Assembly: GCA_951802195.1 (NCBI GenBank)
Contig: OX637622.1
Location: 1,488,001-1,552,000, forward strand
DNA from: Tausonia pullulans
Lineage: Eukaryota > Basidiomycota > Tremellomycetes > Cystofilobasidiales > Mrakiaceae
Length of the DNA: 64,000 nt
Direction of reading: 5' to 3'
Shown here: one piece after another, positions 62,014 through 64,000 of the stretch
How positions within the stretch are numbered: the stretch's first letter is position 1
Layout: each line of letters begins with the position of its first letter
Notes under the pieces: generated by a model
Databases searched by the model: none
Seen by the model: the letters and a program-made list of their open reading frames with translations, nothing else
Told to the model about the DNA's origin: nothing
Translations under genes and position numbers: made by a program

Positions 62014-63623
62014 AGTGGGGAGGGAGATGCGGGGAGTGGATGAAGTTGGAGGAGAGAATGTGGGGAGAGGAAGGGGTGAGAAAGATGAAGTGGGGAGTAC
62101 GTACGGAAACGCAAATAGCAGGAATCACAAGGGCCGGCCGGTTGAAAGTTAAGCGGGGGAGACAGAGTCCGACCTCGCTCCAATCACTGCTTCCGTTCCA
62201 TCGCCCTACGTTTTGACTTCGCCGATCCACACGAGGTCAGATGGCCATGGGCGGGCCTCAGGAACAACATAACCGGAAGCCGTGCAATTAGGCCTTCCTC
62301 CTGGGAGGTGGTTGGGCTGACGCACGTCGTCAGTCTTCAGCTTCCTATTCTTTCAGCAAGGAGCCCTCGCCTAGGCCCGACACTGTAATTTACCACTTTC
62401 AGCCAATTGAGATTGTTCTTATGTGCGATATCCCAATAAAAGCGAGGCTGGCGTCTCCTCCGGGAGATTAGGGAAGGTTGGAAGAATTGCCTGCCTACCT
62501 TCCCTGAAGTAGAGACCCCTTCGGTCGGGAGTCCTTTCCCGGATTGGCGCAAGCGCTCTCCACACGTACTGAGCGAGATACCGGTGTGGAGATAAATAAA
62601 GGCATGTGGGTCCAGATCTGCGATCATTGCCTCCCCCCGGTTTCTCGTGGATCTCCTGACCCAATGAGAGCCAACAGAGACCGGAACTTGCCACCCATTT
62701 CGGGGTTAGTTCGGCCAAGCCAAGGTCGCCAAGGATCAGCTGACCGCAATCTAGCCTGGATGGTTCTGCGCTCAGCTGTGGAAGCGTTACCCGTGTTGTT
62801 GTCATCTGTCTTTTGCTGCTCGCGTACGACTCGCCCTCTAATGGCAGTATGATCTACAGTCAAAGCAGCCGAGGCTGGGTGACGTCCCTGAGTTTGAGTA
62901 AGCTTTGAAGCTTTTCGGCGACCGTGTCGCAGGGCACACACGTGGAAAATCACATGCTTGAATGCTAGCCCCTTATCTGAGAAGAATTTGGAAGGTGATT
63001 CTGCTAAAGGCGGCGAAGCTGGCGCCGAGTAAAAGAAGAGAAGGGAAGGAAACAACGAGACGCACGCTTCGCAGCAGAATGTTGATGCGCGCCCGGGCTT
63101 GCTATCGCCCCTCATCGAGGGCCAGATCGTCGCCATCAGGAGAGGGTGGGAGCTGTGCACAGTGGAGCCTGTTGACAAAGCTATGGATTGTACGGCTCTC
63201 GACAGCGACGGGGAACCGTAAAGTGTGATAAGAGACGGCATGGTGGGGGTCGAGGATTAGACGAAGTTAAGGGACCACGTCGCTCACTCATCCAGATTTG
63301 CTGCATCGTCAGCGAGTGGAGCGTTCTCATGGAAGGAGAAGTGCGAAGCCGGCCGAAACGGCGGCCTCGGGCTCACGAGGCCGCGTGCCACTAGTAATAG
63401 ATTTAAGCAGCACTCTCGCTCTTGCGCGCCTTGCTCGCAGCGTAAGTATGTCTTCGCTGACTGAGAAAAGAGATGCAGGAAATATATCTCAGATGCATGC
63501 ATTAATTGAAAACAGAAGAAAGGCCCATAGGAAAACGTGTGGCAAAATACAAGGAGGAGGGAGGCCAGCCAGCCTTTACGTGGGGAACAGAGAGGAATAG
63601 ACAACAGACAAGAAACTGTCACT
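62014..63623. other. Intergenic region upstream of the GPR1-family gene
   Basis: 1.6 kb with no convincing gene. Composition is more even than in the genes. The part next to 62014 must hold the promoter of the acetate-transporter gene; CCAATAAAA occurs near 62430 but its meaning is unclear. Confidence 0.4.
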
Positions 63624-64000
63624 CTACTTCTGGCCGAAGCGGATCCAGTAAGGGTCATCATGGGGCGTGCCTGGGTGAATCTGGATCTTGCCCGAAGCGA
63701 GCGCGGCCGACGAGGCAGAGGGGTCGGAGCCCGCGGGATCGTCGAGGCCACCCTGTCGTTCCTGCGGAGTCCAGCCGGCACCAACGGACGAGGCAATGAG
63801 TGAAGGGATAATGGCGAGAAGCGAGGTCGGCTCGATGCCCTGCTTCTTGAGCTGCGAAGAGCGCGACTTGAACGTCTTGGGGATGCCGTGGGCGTTGAAC
63901 CGGCCGCCACGGATGGTGGTATAGGCAGTCATGTGGCCGATGGACTTGTCAATGGCCTCGTTCCAGTGAAGCTGCTCGGAGGCGGCCGACTCCTTGGGGA
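63624..64000 (-). CDS. Unrecognised protein, C-terminal fragment cut by the window edge
   Basis: A continuous frame enters from the right edge and ends in TAG at 63624-63626. It reads SAASEQLHWNEAIDKSIGHMTAYTTIRGG and continues RFNAHGIPKTFKSRSSQLKKQGIEP to the end QIHPGTPHDDPYWIRFGQK. Third positions are strongly C/G, so it is coding. I do not recognise the family. The final third is Ser/Ala/Gly-rich and likely disordered, with a conserved-looking aromatic tail. Confidence 0.65.
   Translation of the reverse strand, partial: PKESAASEQLHWNEAIDKSIGHMTAYTTIRGGRFNAHGIPKTFKSRSSQLKKQGIEPTSLLAIIPSLIASSVGAGWTPQERQGGLDDPAGSDPSASSAALASGKIQIHPGTPHDDPYWIRFGQK

Noticed and set aside
62624-63241. Minus-strand 205-codon frame upstream of the GPR1-family gene
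   Set aside because: Low-complexity Ser/Arg content with no domain or codon bias; probably chance.

Overview
The window reads as nuclear DNA of a GC-rich basidiomycete, most likely a red-yeast-type Pucciniomycotina (Rhodotorula/Rhodosporidium/Sporobolomyces relatives). The evidence is that almost every gene is broken by many short introns (about 50-100 nt) with GTNNGT-type donors and a CTGAC/CTAAC branch site close to the AG. Coding codons also end mostly in C or G, and gene content is purely fungal (Gea-type Arf GEF, Spp2, Gos1, Ctk3, Ssn3, myosin-I, Cox10). The species assignment is inference. Exon structures were read by eye, so gene spans are firmer than internal junctions. There is one assembly gap of 200 N (44936-45135).

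Layout. 0.4-1.9 kb: dienelactone hydrolase (+). 1.9-4.6 kb: gene-poor, with a hairpin and G-runs. 4.6-6.3 kb: the most unusual locus, a secreted precursor made of tandem 133-bp units, each one 51-nt exon plus one 82-nt intron. Every exon encodes a Lys-Arg-flanked 15-residue peptide (QDASTDRYNVGGAPG or its N-to-D variant). 7.3-11.8 kb: an OPT-family oligopeptide transporter (+). 12.5-18.4 kb: Gea/GBF1-type Arf GEF (-). 18.4-20.3 kb: unassigned. 20.3-22.4 kb: mitochondrial-carrier-like protein (+). 23.1-24.0 kb: F-box protein (-). 24.4-26.1 kb: Spp2/GPKOW splicing factor (-). 26.4-27.7 kb: Golgi SNARE Gos1 (-). 28.2-31.4 kb and 33.0-35.5 kb: a divergent pair of alpha-glucosidase (-) and alpha-glucoside/sugar permease (+), a minimal MAL locus. 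36.1-38.5 kb: CTD-kinase gamma subunit Ctk3 (+). 38.9-41.1 kb: choline/ethanolamine phosphotransferase (+). 41.1-43.1 kb: an unrecognised short gene on the minus strand. 43.1-44.8 kb: Mediator kinase Ssn3/Cdk8 (-). 45.5-47.1 kb: Rab5-type GTPase (+). 47.8-49.7 kb: Cox10 (+). 50.4-56.1 kb: class I myosin (+). 56.5-59.1 kb: multi-pass membrane protein of DUF4203/TMEM198 type (-). 60.6-62.0 kb: GPR1/FUN34/YaaH acetate-transporter family (-). 63.6-64.0 kb: C-terminal piece of an unrecognised gene (-).

How it fits together. Most genes are unrelated housekeeping genes packed on both strands. Two neighbourhoods look functional. The alpha-glucosidase/permease pair shares one 1.6-kb intergenic region with palindromic AACCGG/CCGGTT elements. 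The kexin-type repeat-peptide precursor lies 1 kb upstream of, and in the same orientation as, an oligopeptide transporter. The peptide locus is the best candidate here for an undescribed system: a non-lipidated, signal-peptide-secreted repeat peptide whose gene grew by amplifying an exon together with its intron.
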